DNA of 64,000 bases from Rhizophlyctis rosea (Eukaryota; Chytridiomycota; Chytridiomycetes; Rhizophlyctidales; Rhizophlyctidaceae). The position numbers and the translations under genes are program-made. Position 1 is the first letter of the stretch. Every line of letters begins with the position of its first letter. Location of the stretch: the NCBI GenBank assembly GCA_027596075.1, contig JADGJC010000049.1, forward strand, positions 124,001 through 188,000. The letters run 5' to 3'. Below are positions 33,579-46,011 of this stretch, in pieces. Under the pieces are notes generated by a model. The model searched no databases. It was given only the letters and a program-made list of their open reading frames with translations, and had not been told where the DNA came from.

Positions 33579-36500
33579 GGGGAGTAGGGGTTATTTTTAT
33601 GTTCTTATAAGTTGGCAGCGGTGGCGGTGCGGGGTCCGTTACTGTTCGAAAGTCCAGTCTTGAAGTTTTTCGTGCTATTTTCTTGTAATATAGCTATTTC
33701 TTATTGAATGAGAATAGAAGGCATTCCTTTCATGCGAACGAAAGCGTTTTGCATTGGTGCTCCTTTACTGGCAACTTATCCTTGTATATTTGACAAGTCG
33801 GACAAGAGAATTCAATTGTCTTCCTCAACCAGATGGGACTCGATAGGTGTTTCAATGACTTGGGTGCTTTCTTCGCGACGAAAGATAGCCATTGCATGAA
33901 AAGATGCTGGTTCATTGCAACTCTCGGACAAGTTGAAGAGATCACGTTCCCGTCGATCTCCTTTCTGATGCCAGGTGGTGCCGTTAGCCAAAAAGAAGAA
34001 GAAAAAAAAAAAGGCTAAAAAAAAAGAAAAAAAGAAAAACTCCTGCGCTTCAACGACACCAAATGCGGAGTTGCAACGGTTGCATTTCACCCACTCCATT
34101 TATTCCATCCCAAATGTTCCAATCTCATCTAATCATATCAAATAAAATTGAGCTTCGACAGCATGCCTCCTGATTCCCCTTTGAGGAATTTGGACCCTCA
34201 TATACAACCCCCGATTGAGTCCGGCAATGAACATCAGAAAAGTATCTTTGAACCTTCTATAATCCGCACGCGCCCATCATTTTGCAAACTTACATAGATG
34301 AAAGAACAGCTCAAACAACTAAAAATATATGGATATTCAATTTGAGCCAGATTGCACGGTCAATACCAGGTAAAACCATCAGCAAACCACATCATGGACG
34401 GAATTTGAAGTCGTAATTGCAGAATCGATCAGATGACAGGATCATTACCTCCAAAATAAACTAAGATACGCACCAGTGGCTTGAGAACAAACATTACTTC
34501 CTAGGAGTCCCAATCAGATCAGTAGATCCTTGCGAATCGAATGGATTCTTTTGACTTCTTTCTTCGGCCATTCATCCCGAACCGCAAAAAAACCCCTGGA
34601 ATGATGTCCTCTCACACGTCCCTCCGCGAGCAGCAGAGCCCGAGAAAAGGTGTGAGCCATATATGCCACTTTTGCTTGAAGTACTCTCAATCTGTCAGTG
34701 CAATTCTATTTCCTCCCCAACGTCCTCTACTTGAGAGATGCCACACATACCTATTAGCAATGCACTGCTCTCTTTCAAGATCCAGACGCCGCACCCACCA
34801 AAAATTGATGGTCGAATCGCAAGGGAAAGAGGATGTCTCGCTAATTGTTTGCTTTGATCAAGGACTTGCGCACTTTGAGGGAAACCAATGGATTGTATAA
34901 ATCTTGAATCTACTTCCTTTTCCGCCTTGAAAAGGCCGAGGTGGCGAGTTGCCGCCATGAAAGTTATGAAACTTCTCCAGAACGGCCTCAAGTTGCCAAA
35001 TTGAGAGTGTGGGGGAAGTGTGAGGTCGGGAACGACCGGAGCTTCGAGTTTCGGATGAAGGAAAGGGAGGGGAAAAGATGAAGCAAATATAATGGGACTA
35101 TTGCGGTGATTTTTCCAATGAAGAAACGTTGATCATCTTTCTTGATTGCTCTCGTCCAGATGATTCCCAAGGTGGCCCTGCTGATCGGCTCTGTTGGCTT
35201 CTCGTTTGTGTTGCCAGCATCGAATCCAACGTCGTGCAAAACGTTCGTAGAGACACACGGCGAGATGTAGAAATCGGAAAAAGAGAAAGCCATGGTGAGC
35301 AGAATCTGCAGTACGGTGGGGTTGTTCACCATGGTTTATGCATGGACGCGTTGAACTGCGCACGCTTCCGGAAAGTGGGTTACCACCCACGTTCCAATGA
35401 TTGCAAACTGGGTGAAAATGCCGTAATGAGATGGCTCTCCCTGTGAGAAGGTTGGGGAAAAACAAAAAGCCTGTCACATCCGAGAAATACCTGACGTCCA
35501 AACCCTTGAATGATTGCAGGGGTTTGGCTTGACCGACATCCGGTCACAAGGTGACCTCTCCTCGCGTGATTATACGCGATTTTGAGAACCAGCAGATGGC
35601 AAAATGATGACTTATCTTGCATGATGATCCCGATGGGGTTGAAGTCACATCATCAAAGGCAATAACAAACTTGACCGCACCTTGATGATGATAGGAACTT
35701 TACCGCGCCCTGGGCGTAGGTCAATTCGCTGCTGACTCTGCTGGATTGGACTGTGGCCAAAGTACTTAGAACCAATTCCGCACCGGGAGTCGTGTGAGAT
35801 ACTGTGATCCATCAACGAGTCCACCGTTTTTGCACGTTGGAGAACAATCATATTTGAGTTATTGATTACCTGAGAGGCTACGCATGAGAACAGTTGAGGA
35901 TGGATGTGCGTCATGTATGTACGGCATTACCTTTGATGAGCTCCTTAACGCGAATGGCTTGGTCAAGTGTGATGAGCTTTCTTTTTGGGCATAGTTGTGG
36001 GTGGATGTGAAATGATGGCGTTCGTTCAGGTTGTTGAAATGTACTGAGGAGAGCCGACAGAAAAATGATCCGAGAGGCCTGCAGCGATAACAGTCGCAGC
36101 GGGGTAAGCCTCCCTTTTACTCTTCCATTTCATTGGCTTTGTTGCGCCAAAGACTCAAATCTTTCTTCGTTTCAAGCGCTCTTGCTGCATTGATCCTAAT
36201 CACTGGTTTGCTCCACAATGACTTAAGCTCGTAATGTACTTAATGTGGTTGGGTTCCTTCTACTGAATCAACTGTACAACGCCACTACTTCCCGTTTTAT
36301 GTCAGCACCAACTGCAAAAAAGGGATAAGGCGGTATTGGATGACGTACATGGAGCTGCGCAGGTTGATGTGCACACTGGCATGATAGCAAGCTGTTGGGT
36401 TGGGTTCAAGTTTTTTGTGGATGGTCAACAGGAATTTGAGAGCGCACAGGAAAAGGCGGACAGTTGTTTGCTGACGTAAACTTTCTGGTGCAACATACCG

Positions 36501-36672
36501 CAGCAAAAGATGTTGCCACACGCCACGCGCTCCCACTCATGGCCTTCCTCACTTCCTCAATCTCTTCAGGCTAAAATTAGACACACCACTTCCATTCTTC
36601 GAATCAGAGAACTCCACAAAGTAACTCGTCACATCACAACCTCCACTCCCACTCGCCCCCATTCTCCTCGAA
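33579..36672. other. 3-kb gene-poor stretch with A-rich tract
   Basis: No gene is supported. An A-rich interval (about 33992-34040) is next to the sequence aactcctgcgcttcaacgac. On the minus strand between 34990 and 35460, frames such as YGIFTQFAIIGTWVVTHFPE and TVLQILLTMAFSFSDFYISP look like hydrophobic exons of a membrane protein, with possible splice sites, but I could not join them into a gene. Confidence 0.35.
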
Positions 36673-37547
36673 ATGCCACCCCTCCTTCCCAAATCCCTTC
36701 CCATCCGCACCCTCCTCACACCCCTCCGCCCCACTCACCTCCAAACCCGCTGCAGATCAGACTCGCCCCTCCCCGCCTTCACGCGGCCCGGCGGTATCAG
36801 GAAGCCTGCGCAACGGTATACCGGTGAGTTAGGAGCGGGGGGATATGACAAATTGTTAGACGCTTAGAGAGATTTGGGGAGACGCACCGCTTTACTGAAC
36901 ATTATATCGGTGTTTCTAGAGGAAAACCGAAAACGAGACCGTAGAATGGGACCTGGTCCACAACTTTACTTTAAGCCTGGAGAGGTACGACAATCCCCCT
37001 TATCCCCTCTTCCTTGGGTTCCGTCTCCGGACCTTGCAACCCGCACTTCCACACTCCTTCTATTTACTAACAAAACCCACCCTCGACAGACCTACGACCC
37101 ACAAGACCTAAACAACGAAAACATCGACACGTGGATAAAGCGGCACGAGAAGAAAGAGCGGGAAGATGTCGTGACGAGGGAAGGGTTGAATCCGATTATG
37201 CTTCCTAAGACGAAGTTTAAGGTGCGAAGAATGGAAGTCGATTTTTTTCGGGGATTCAGAATCTCCCGCTGTTGTCTGACTGGCGGCTTGTTTTTCGTAG
37301 GACCCACAATGGCTCGCACAATTCGTTACGGAGATGGGGATGATTTTGCCGAGGTGGAAAACGGGTTTGAATGGGTTGCATCAGAGGAAGGTTACGAAGA
37401 CGATTAAGCGGGCGCAGCAGTTTGGTATGTTTTGTCGGGAATGGTTTTTGTCGTTCACTTGGGACTGGGGTGTGAACGCAAACTGACCGATCCGATGCTT
37501 CTTTGTGCCTCCATACAGGCTTCATGCCGGTCACATATAAACCATGA
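36673..37547 (+). CDS. Mitochondrial small-subunit ribosomal protein bS18m
   Basis: Five exons: 36673-36823, 36920-36984, 37090-37221, 37301-37424, 37519-37547, encoding 166 residues. The N-terminus (MPPLLPKSLPIRTLLTPLRP) is rich in Arg, Leu and Pro without acids, as in a mitochondrial presequence. The C-terminal half has the S18 core: LAQFVTEMGMILPRWKTGLN, LHQRKVTKTIKRAQQFGFMP. bS18 sits on the platform of the small subunit near S6 and binds the central domain of the small rRNA. Acidic linker residues DPQDLNNENIDTWIKRHEKK precede the core, a usual extension in fungal mitochondrial S18. The gene looks complete. Confidence 0.88.
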
Positions 37548-37774
37548 ACCCAGTCACCAAGTCATTAGTCACACATAGCATCACGAAATCTATCTTAATT
37601 TAATTGGGCGAATATAAAAAAAAAGAGGATGATTGTACAAAGTGCATGTCTTTTCGGGGAGTAATGATGGAGTGGAGGATTAGAGTGTATGTGAATGGAA
37701 TGGATGACGGAACGTGTGAAGGAATGGGTGTGCGACGGATGTAAGAATTTGGGAAATTTTAGCCATACCCCTCC

Positions 37775-38195
37775 TTATAGCTTCTCCAAATCCGGTCCAT
37801 AACCGTGATTTTCCAAATCCTTATACGTCTCGTCCTCGTCACTCAAAGTTTGCAAGTGGAACATGTCCAAGAACCCGTCCTTTGTGAGTTTTCCGTCTTC
37901 GTTATCAAAGTTTGCGAATAGGTCGTCTAAGGAGTCTTGGTCGAACTAAGGTGAATAATCATGGCAGTGAGTAATGTTGTCACCCTCCGTGACACACGAC
38001 TCGAAACGAGGGGTTTGGATACGAAGGATACGCAACTGGTTCACCATTAGAGTCTGTAGCGAAGGCGTCCAGTTCCTCTTTGTTTAGGAGCCCATCGGTG
38101 TCCTTGTCGTATTTTGTAAATATTTCTAGGAGGGCTTTTTGTGCTTTTGGAGTAAATTGGTCGTTGTCGTCTAGGAGGGGGGCACGGGTGGGCAT
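37775..38195 (-). CDS. Small EF-hand calcium-binding protein
   Basis: Two exons (38195-38037 and 37945-37775) give 109 residues. The donor is the less usual GTTGCG. The first EF-hand loop, DKDTDGLLNKEE, has all calcium-binding positions. The second, near FANFDNEDGKLTKDGF, is degenerate, with a shortened loop. The end HGYGPDLEKL is compact and no membrane segment or lipidation motif is seen. It is a two-hand relative of the calmodulin superfamily, probably cytosolic. The specific partner is unknown. Confidence 0.8.
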
Positions 38196-38865
38196 TGTGG
38201 GTTGCTTTTCTGGGTTGGGTGTGGGTGGTTTGCTGGAGGATGCAAGTGTCCTCACCGGTATTGTGGGAAGAAGGGGGAGCAGTCGAATTGGATGGTGTCA
38301 CTGCCATGGGAAAATGGGTTTGTGTGGGTAGAAGTATCAGTGATCCAATCACAAGGCTTGTGATGAGGTGGTATGCGTCATGACTTCCCAGTTGCCCATG
38401 ACCGGTGATGACGCAAGCCAAGCTCCGAGCCTCTTGACCAGGCCAGGGGCTTTGCGCATTGCACCTCACGCGACAAGGGGTCCAATTATCCGTCAAACAC
38501 CCATCCATTGCATTGCATTCCCACACTGCAAGACCCTGATACTGTAGCGTGTTGTTGATTCATCCTGTCAATACACACCTCTTTCTTCCTATCTTATCGT
38601 GGGGTGCATGCACCCTGGCTTGTTAGGTATCCATCATTTATAGTACATCACATCTATCGCAATACCCCGCACCTTGTTCCCATGGATACTACTCTATTTC
38701 TAGGCACTGGCGCAAAGGTATGAAGCATGAAATTGTTTCATCCCTCCCTTGAACCCTGCTACTCCAATTGTCCGCTCCCATCTAATACTCTTTCCTTCAT
38801 AATTCATTCGGGCGTTCACCTCCACCCTATCCTCACCCAACGGTTCACTTAACCCACTCATATAG

Positions 38866-41800
38866 ATGTCCCACGGCATAGTACAGTCACCACTCATGAC
38901 ACCACAGACTCCAGAAAAGCCGGACGTACCCGCCTTGCCGAGTCGTGTGAACCCTTTGGAAGAACCGGAAACGCATACTCCTCCTCCACCGGGCGCTGTT
39001 TCGAATGATGTGCCCAGGATTAAGGTGCGTAGGTCATGCTTTTTGACAGTTGGAAAGTGGGAAGGTAATGGGTTGGCACGGTAAATCGACTATGGTCTAG
39101 CGCTGGTGGTCAGTGTTTATCGTTTGCCATTTCACCCTTGTGGCTCAAAGCATGCATGCGGCGGAAGCGAGTAGGTGCTGTGATGGGTTGAAGGCTGGAA
39201 GGGGTCTTGTTTCCTGGAGCCACTCGATACCGACTATGATCCAGATAATGTTTATATCAGCATATAGCACAGAACTGATCAGGGCCTATTCTTCTTACAG
39301 CTGATAAATGCCAACGATTACATTCACATGCCGTGGAAGAACGGCCTCGGCACAACGCACCAAATCGCCATCCACCCTCCACAACGCGACTTTGAACGCG
39401 ACGAATTCATATGGCGCCTCTCCGTGTCAGAAGTGGTGGACTCCTGCTCTTTCTCCGTCTTCCCCGGTTACGATGTTGGGTTGGTCCTCCTATCAGACGA
39501 GATAAAAACCATCTCCAACCGTAACCGGCGACAGAGTTTCGTTGCACCAGCGTCACTCCACCACAACGACAATGAAAAAGCCATACCTTTCAAGCCTATG
39601 TCACCTTACACGTACCCAGGAGAATGGTCAACAGCCTGCCGCGTAAAAAGCGGGCCCCTCCGCCACGTCTCCTTCGTCGCAAATCGAACCCGTGCCCAAG
39701 TCTCAATGAACCTCGAAACAATCTGTCCGCACGGCCTGACCTCTGAAGAAGACCAATGCGACAGCCACGAGCAGCCGGGCACCACTGCGGTGGTAGTGGA
39801 TGGCAATTCGCGGAAGGATGCGGCGCCGACGAGCAAGATGTTGTTGGGGCATGTGACGATCGTGTATGTGATCAAGGGAGGGATCCAGGTTGAGGTGAAT
39901 GAGGTTGGGGGGTCGCATTTGGTGTTGGAGGGGCAGACCTTGATTTGTGAGAGGGAGGATGATACTGCGCCGGTGGATTTTGCTATTACGTGTGTGCATA
40001 AGGATGGGACGCCGATTCAGTTGGATTCGTCGAAGAATCATTCAGGTGGGAACCGTCGATTCATGCATAATTCATATATGTGACTCCTTTTCATTCACAC
40101 ATACTCAATCAATCCATTAATATCTGACCCCAATCCTCAATCACATTTACAAATGCACAGAACACGAAGACTCCACCATCCTAATAATCCAAGTAAACCT
40201 CCTCACCCCCGACCGCCGCCCCTCCCTCACCGACCTCCCCCTCCGCCCGCGCGGCCGCGCCGGCAGCATAATAGTCTACGACGACCAACCAGGCTCCATG
40301 TCCTCCCTCTTCACGCTCGACACCGCCTCCCAACCCTCCGCCGAAAACCTCGCTGGCAGTCCTCTTAAAATGCAGCAATGGGAGAGCGCGAGACACTACA
40401 GGCCACCGCAGTTCAGTGCGCGGTTCTTGTCGGAGAGCGAAGTTCCGCCGCCTATTGTGAAGGATAATTTGGTTATTGAGGAGTTTCAGAGGGGGGTTAT
40501 TAGTACTGCTTGGATTAATATGGTTAAAACGGGGTTGAGTGATTGGATTAGGGTTCCGGTTATTGTTGCCAGGGGGTTGGAGGATGGGTGAGTATGTGTG
40601 TGTGTGTGTGTTTTTGTTTGGGAGGGAAGGGTCTGTTGATGTTCGGTGTTTTCGGGACGGTGTTCGAAGTTATTTGTTAGTCGAGCGTGCGTTGGGTTGA
40701 ATGAGCCATGAACTTCAGAGTGGGCAAGGGATGTGTACGGGGTGCCATTCGAAAACCCCATAAGCAGTAACAGCAACTAAACTTCACTCCTTCTTTTCCA
40801 CACAGCCCTGTCCTCGGCATAACCGCCGTAATGCACGGCAACGAGCTAAACGGCGTCCCCTGCATCCACCGCGTAATAACCGACCTCTCCGTCTCCACCC
40901 TCCGCGGCACCGTCGTCGCCGTCCCCTGCGTCAACGTTCCCGGCTACCTCCGCTACACCCGAGAATTCTCTGACGGTAAAGACCTCAACCGTTGTTTCCC
41001 CGGCAGCGAGACGGGAACTGCGTCAAGCATCTTCGCGTACCAGATAATGAATAAGTTGATCGTTCATTTTGATTACTTGATTGATTTGCATACTGCTAGT
41101 TTTGGGAGGGTGAATAGTTATTATGTGCGGAGTGATATGAATGATGGTGTTGCGGCGGCGATGGCGAAGTTGCAGCAGCCGCAGATTATTTTGCATAATA
41201 GTGGGCAGGATGGTGAGTTTTTCTTGTGTTTTTGGGGGGAGATGGGAGTTGGGAGCGGGGTTGCAGTGATGCGTTTACTGGGACAGTTGCCGAAGTGACG
41301 AGTGAAAAATCTTTTCATCTTCTCTTACACTCGGTCCTTCCGCGCACCAACAAAGGCACACTCCGCTCCGCCGCCGCAACCCGCGGCGTCCGCGCCATAA
41401 CCGTCGAAATCGGCAACCCAAACATCTTCCAAAACCAATACGTCCAATGGTCCTACATGGGCGTTATGCGTATCTTGTCTTACTTCAACATGTTTTCCAC
41501 TCCCCCGGAGGAATCATCGACTCTCTCACCACCGCCGAGTACGATACTGTGTAGTAAGGGATTCTGGATATACACGACGACGGGCGGGGTGTTGGAAGTT
41601 TATCCGCAGGTTAATACGGTGGTTAGGAAGGGAGCTTTGATAGCGAGGATTAAGAATATTTTTGGGAATGTTGTTGGGGAGGTGTTTGCTCCTAGTAGTG
41701 GGGTGGTGAGTAGAGTTGTTTTCGACTTGTTTTTGTTGGCTTATCTGAATTCGGACGGGGTGGGTGTCCTTTGAAGGGGTGGAGGGTCATCCCACGGGCG

Positions 41801-42122
41801 GGAGGGGAAGGCCTTTGGGTGGTAAAGGGCGAAAGGGCCGCGATTTCAGACGGGTGACACATTTACACATGCTGGAACGCGGTGTTAATGCTCGAAGAGA
41901 ATCAGGAAGGACGGGAGAATGGTCAAGGTGTAACTCTTGGGAGATCCACAAGATTGGGGGTGGTACTGTTCTCATTGCTGAACTTTCTTTTCCGTTTGTT
42001 TCTTGTAGACGATTGGACGCAGCTCGAATCCTGTTGCGATGGCGGGAGACCGGGTGCTTCATTTGGGGATTATTCGGAAGGAGGGGGAGCCGTTGGCTAA
42101 GGAGGCGAAGGAGAATTATTGA
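38866..42122 (+). CDS. HutD/Ves-like domain fused to AstE/aspartoacylase-type zinc hydrolase
   Basis: Six exons: 38866-39024, 39301-40045, 40161-40587, 40806-41212, 41356-41705, 42009-42122, with phases adding to 733 residues. Residues about 54-330 form a HutD/Ves cupin: YIHMPWKNGLGTTHQIAI, then FIWRLSVSEV and FSVFPGYDVGLVLL. HutD-type proteins are linked to histidine utilisation in bacteria. Residues about 380-730 form a succinylglutamate desuccinylase/aspartoacylase-type M14-like hydrolase: GITAVMHGNELNGVPCIHRV carries the zinc HxxE, DLNRCFPGSE is the family DLNR-FPG block, LIDLHTAS holds the third zinc ligand, and VRAITVEIGNPN carries the catalytic Glu. The end, GRSSNPVAMAGDRVLHLG, is also typical. 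A (TG)n microsatellite lies in the intron at 40588-40612. The substrate is unknown; an N-acyl amino acid amide is the natural guess. Confidence 0.85.
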
Positions 42123-45010
42123 TCGGGAGGTGTGTTAGTGAGGGAGGCGTTGAGGTGATATGGACGGCCTGTGGAAGGAAGAAAGAAAGCGTTCGTGTTT
42201 CATGAGTACGTTGGAGATAGTAAGTTTGTTTGGTTCTTTCTACCTTTTCTTTTGTAAATGACGGATTGTTATTGAATGGGGTGATCCAGCGATTATGTAT
42301 GGGTGGGGTGGAGGGTGTGGTTTCTGTTTGGTATTGCCTTGATTCTATCTCGCCGTGTTGGTAATTCAACGCAACGTAACGGTGAACTTCGGACGTGCCC
42401 TTCAGTTTCATTTTGCCCCATTTCAGAAGCGTACATGTGTCCACGTTTGTTCTAAATATTCCCGTAGGCCAGTAAAGCATATAAACTGCAATGTTGCCAC
42501 TCTCATCCCATAAAACGTCGGTGCATGCAAACATCGCATTATGAATTTTTGAATTTCCTCGCCCACTGGCGAGATCTGGAATGGGTTTGCGTTGCGAGTT
42601 TTGTGAGCTGTGGGTTAGAGGGGTACTCGAGCTCAGGTGGAGGCATGGTTGACCCACTTTGAGGTAGTCCGCTGTCATGACCACATTTCAATCTCCCACT
42701 TCGCACTTGGAGGAAAAGAGTACACCTGAAAGACGAAGATCCCCGACCCTTTGCTTTACGCAGCCAAAGGTTTGCAGGGTTTGTGCGGAGCGATTGTTTT
42801 CCAATGCAGTTTTGGATGCCTGTTTTATTGTTCTTCAGATATCTTGGTCCATGAAGCGCGAACAAGTCCAACAGATTTTCAGAACAGCGTCTACCCGTTC
42901 CAAAAAAAAGCAAGGTCTTTGCTTCAGAATTCCCAATGCCACGTTTGACTCCTGCCTTTGCAGACATAAAGCCAATCAAGCGTCCCATACCTGTCGAAAT
43001 CCTTTACGATCCCTCGCAGCCTCTGTGGGCGCTAACGCCGGGACGATTCTGACTTCCTGCGCTCACCTACTACTCGTATTGGTGTCGTCCATGAAGGACA
43101 TCTGCTTGGAAAGAATATTTTCAAACATATGCGGGTATCGATTTAACCATAAAACGGAGGACAAAACCAAACACCCTACACAGCTTCAGATGAGGGGACA
43201 ACATCTTGATGCTCCATCCCATCGCGCGGCCTTGCCTCCGTGATTGAGCCACCGCCAAGTCCAATGACTGTGATGGTGTCTACACTTTTCGAGCTGTTTC
43301 AACCCCTATGACAGCAGAAGTAACGAAGGTAATACGTTCATGTACGTCAGGGTCCGGCAACCCAACGTGCCGTGCCGAAAATTCTGCTAAAGAGTTTTGG
43401 CCGATCTGCCACTCCCAAATAAGCTTCCTTTTTTGCTCGTTCAGCACTATGAATACGGTCAAACTTCTTCGAAGTTGATTAAATATATTAGCTTCGTTCT
43501 TCAAAGCAGGACTATTGCATGTGGTCATACTATTGTCAGGACCTGGTGAACATCTAAGGGCTTCACTAACAGCTATGATCAGTGGAGCTCATATCCGAGA
43601 TACCAAACCGGAGTGTGAATCACATTTTCCATGTTTGGTTTTTTGGCCGGTAAGAATATCGAAGGTTGATGATGATTCCTTTCCTTCCAGACATTGCGAT
43701 CCATCTGTCAACTCCGCTCGGGCCAATGGCATTTACGCAAATGCAGCGCAGCCCGGTTCCACCCAGCAATTTCCTGATTCACCTTTTTTCCCTGTCGTAG
43801 ATTGATGAGTTTGTTGGGCTGATTGTGGATCGTCCTGCCGTCTGGTATGATGTGTCGGTCTGATGAGATCACTGATAGATGGATCATGTGGTCTTTTCCG
43901 CTCTCCCTCATAAACTTGCGAATGTCAAATATGAGTAATATGTGTGACAACGTCATGGGAAGGAGAGCGCCACGACCCCAACTCGTATTTTGTACCCTCA
44001 ACCCGCCCTTCCATTTCTTTCTCGATCATTGAAGGGTTTCCATACTCTCCAAAAACATTACAAACAACGTTGATCTATTCGCATAACAGTCCGTCCGGTG
44101 TTATCGGCCATCGGCAATTGGCTTCGGTCCAAGACAGTGGGAAAGCTGCTTTCAAAATGGGATGAGAAGAGCATACCCTGAAATTATGCACATCTGTACG
44201 CAACGTTGGAGTTCTCATACATTCCTCGGATAAGTGGAATAGCATTGATCATGAACAACAACGAACCCATGTTCCATTTCAAGGTCCCACCCATTCATCA
44301 GCACTATGAGATTTCCCCGCGGAGCTTCTCTCAAAGTCTCTTTTGGGCGTGTGCACATGGACCAACGCTCCTGCTTTCGTTGCTTTTTCGCGAACCTCTT
44401 TGTCTGATTGTTCTGTATCGCAAAAATGATTAAGCAACAGCGCCAGTTGACCACGCCGGTGAGATGAGTGCATTCGCTCAGACCACAATGCACTATCTGG
44501 CCCAACACGCAGACCTTCGTGGTGGCTTGGTAAAATGGAGATGTCCACGGAGCTTAGGCTCGAAAGAAAAAGAAATGTGTCGAAGGGAATCCTGAACATG
44601 CACGGCTGATTTCAGAGTTGCAGTCGATCAGTCTTTGAAATTGTATTCGTGATGGAATGTGATCAAACAGGGCATGGAGGGATGCTCACAAGGCAATGAC
44701 CCAAGCCAGACGCCTGAGATCGGGAAAAAACTCTGTTTGATCAATACAAGCAGACTCGACGTGATTTCTTTCCCACTTGACTTATGCACCAAATTGTATG
44801 GCATTCGAGCTGTTACTCACTCCTGCCATGAAGGAGTCTATCCAAAAAGCGCAGCCTGATTCCCGCCTTCATGCCCGATTTCCATCTTCAAAACTAACTT
44901 CTTCTTCCACCTCAAAACGAATACGCTTTTCATAGGGATATATTTTACGGGTTTTCGAAATTGTATGTAAATCGGGTCTTTGTGTGATTCCTGCACCTCT
45001 GTGCGATCCT
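42123..45010. other. 2.9-kb gene-poor stretch
   Basis: No gene is supported. The longest frames (42677-43243 plus, 42539-42988 minus) overlap antisense and show no motif. On the minus strand, 43280-43528 (LRRSLTVFIVLNEQKRK and following) and 44215-44508 look like isolated coding exons but could not be joined or named. Confidence 0.35.
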
Positions 45011-45577
45011 CTACCACTGGGTGACGGCCCATCCCACTTGCTTGCCCCTGGCCCGCTCCTCCCGTATCGGTGCCTCTTCCTGCCAACGTGCCCATTCGCG
45101 AGCGTTCTCGGTCCAACCCCAAAATCGGTCTGTAAGAAATATGCAGAAAGTTAATTAAATACAGCTCCGCTGGGCGGAACACTTGTTGGTTGAAAAGCTC
45201 AGAAATGTGATGCGTACAGTAAACGTCCTTCATGGCGAACATTGCACCAATTGTCATGAAAACGGGAACTTGGACCAACATAACACGGGGCATGACTTTG
45301 GGGTGGAAGGAAGGTGATTTGCGTTCTGGAATAGTGAGCACAAAAAGGTCAGACAAATTTGTAGCCACCTGCCAACCAACAGAAACGAGAATGCCCAAAG
45401 CAAAAGTGACGCACCCCAGAGCCAGTGAATAGCGGGGAAACCCAGCCCAACGGCGAGCCATTTTCCGTAGTCTGCGGTTCTCATATACCGGAACACGTCC
45501 TTGACATGGGGTTCTGCGTCGATGAATTTGTAGGGGACGTGGTCATCGTCTGGCAGGTTGTCGAAGTATCTGACCAT
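45011..45577 (-). CDS. Mitochondrial complex I accessory subunit, fungal 20.9/21-kDa type (NUXM-like)
   Basis: Three exons: 45577-45415, 45325-45218, 45129-45011, giving 129 residues. The N-terminal part reads YKFIDAEPHVKDVFRYMRTADYGKW, matching the family pattern I-D-x-D-P-H-x6-Y-M-R-x2-D-Y (shown shortened: IDAEPHVKDVFRYMRTADYG). One membrane helix follows (LAVGLGFPAIHWLW), then ERKSP, a second hydrophobic helix (VPVFMTIGAMFAMKDVY) and the signature YRFWGWTENAREWARWQEE. Proteins of this family are accessory subunits of the membrane arm of fungal NADH:ubiquinone oxidoreductase in the inner mitochondrial membrane. There is no cleavable presequence, which is usual for such subunits. The last exon ends with a charged tail. 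Confidence 0.85.
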
Positions 45578-46011
45578 TTTTGCGAGTGAGGGTTGTGGGT
45601 AAGGAAGGAGGGCTGTCGGATATGTCTGGGAACGAGGGTCGCCGGCACCGGTCAAGGGAGATGGAAGTGAGAGGATGGACAAAGTTGGGGAGCAGCCTTG
45701 CAGTGGAGTGCGAGCCGAATGGAAGTGGACTGTGTGGGTCCAACTGGTCGCTGGCTGAGTGGGGCTGCACTCACGTGATGCGCCACATTTAAGCCACTCG
45801 CCACGGATGTGGACCCGCGCGTGTGTGGAGCAAGGTAGCCCAACTACTCCAACTTCAAAAGTTCGCAATCCTCACCGCTGTGTCGTCGGTCCCTTATCCA
45901 TATGGGTCCCTTCTCTAGTACTAGCAGCATTTTTGGATCAACATCGCTTCTGCACCCTTCGGTAGTGACGGCCTCCTTATCATAGGAACTGAGTAATCAC
46001 CCAAATCCATC

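Noticed and set aside
42677..43243. 188-codon plus-strand ORF as a gene
   Set aside because: It overlaps an equally long antisense frame, lacks motifs and splice context, and has a composition like the flanking non-coding DNA.
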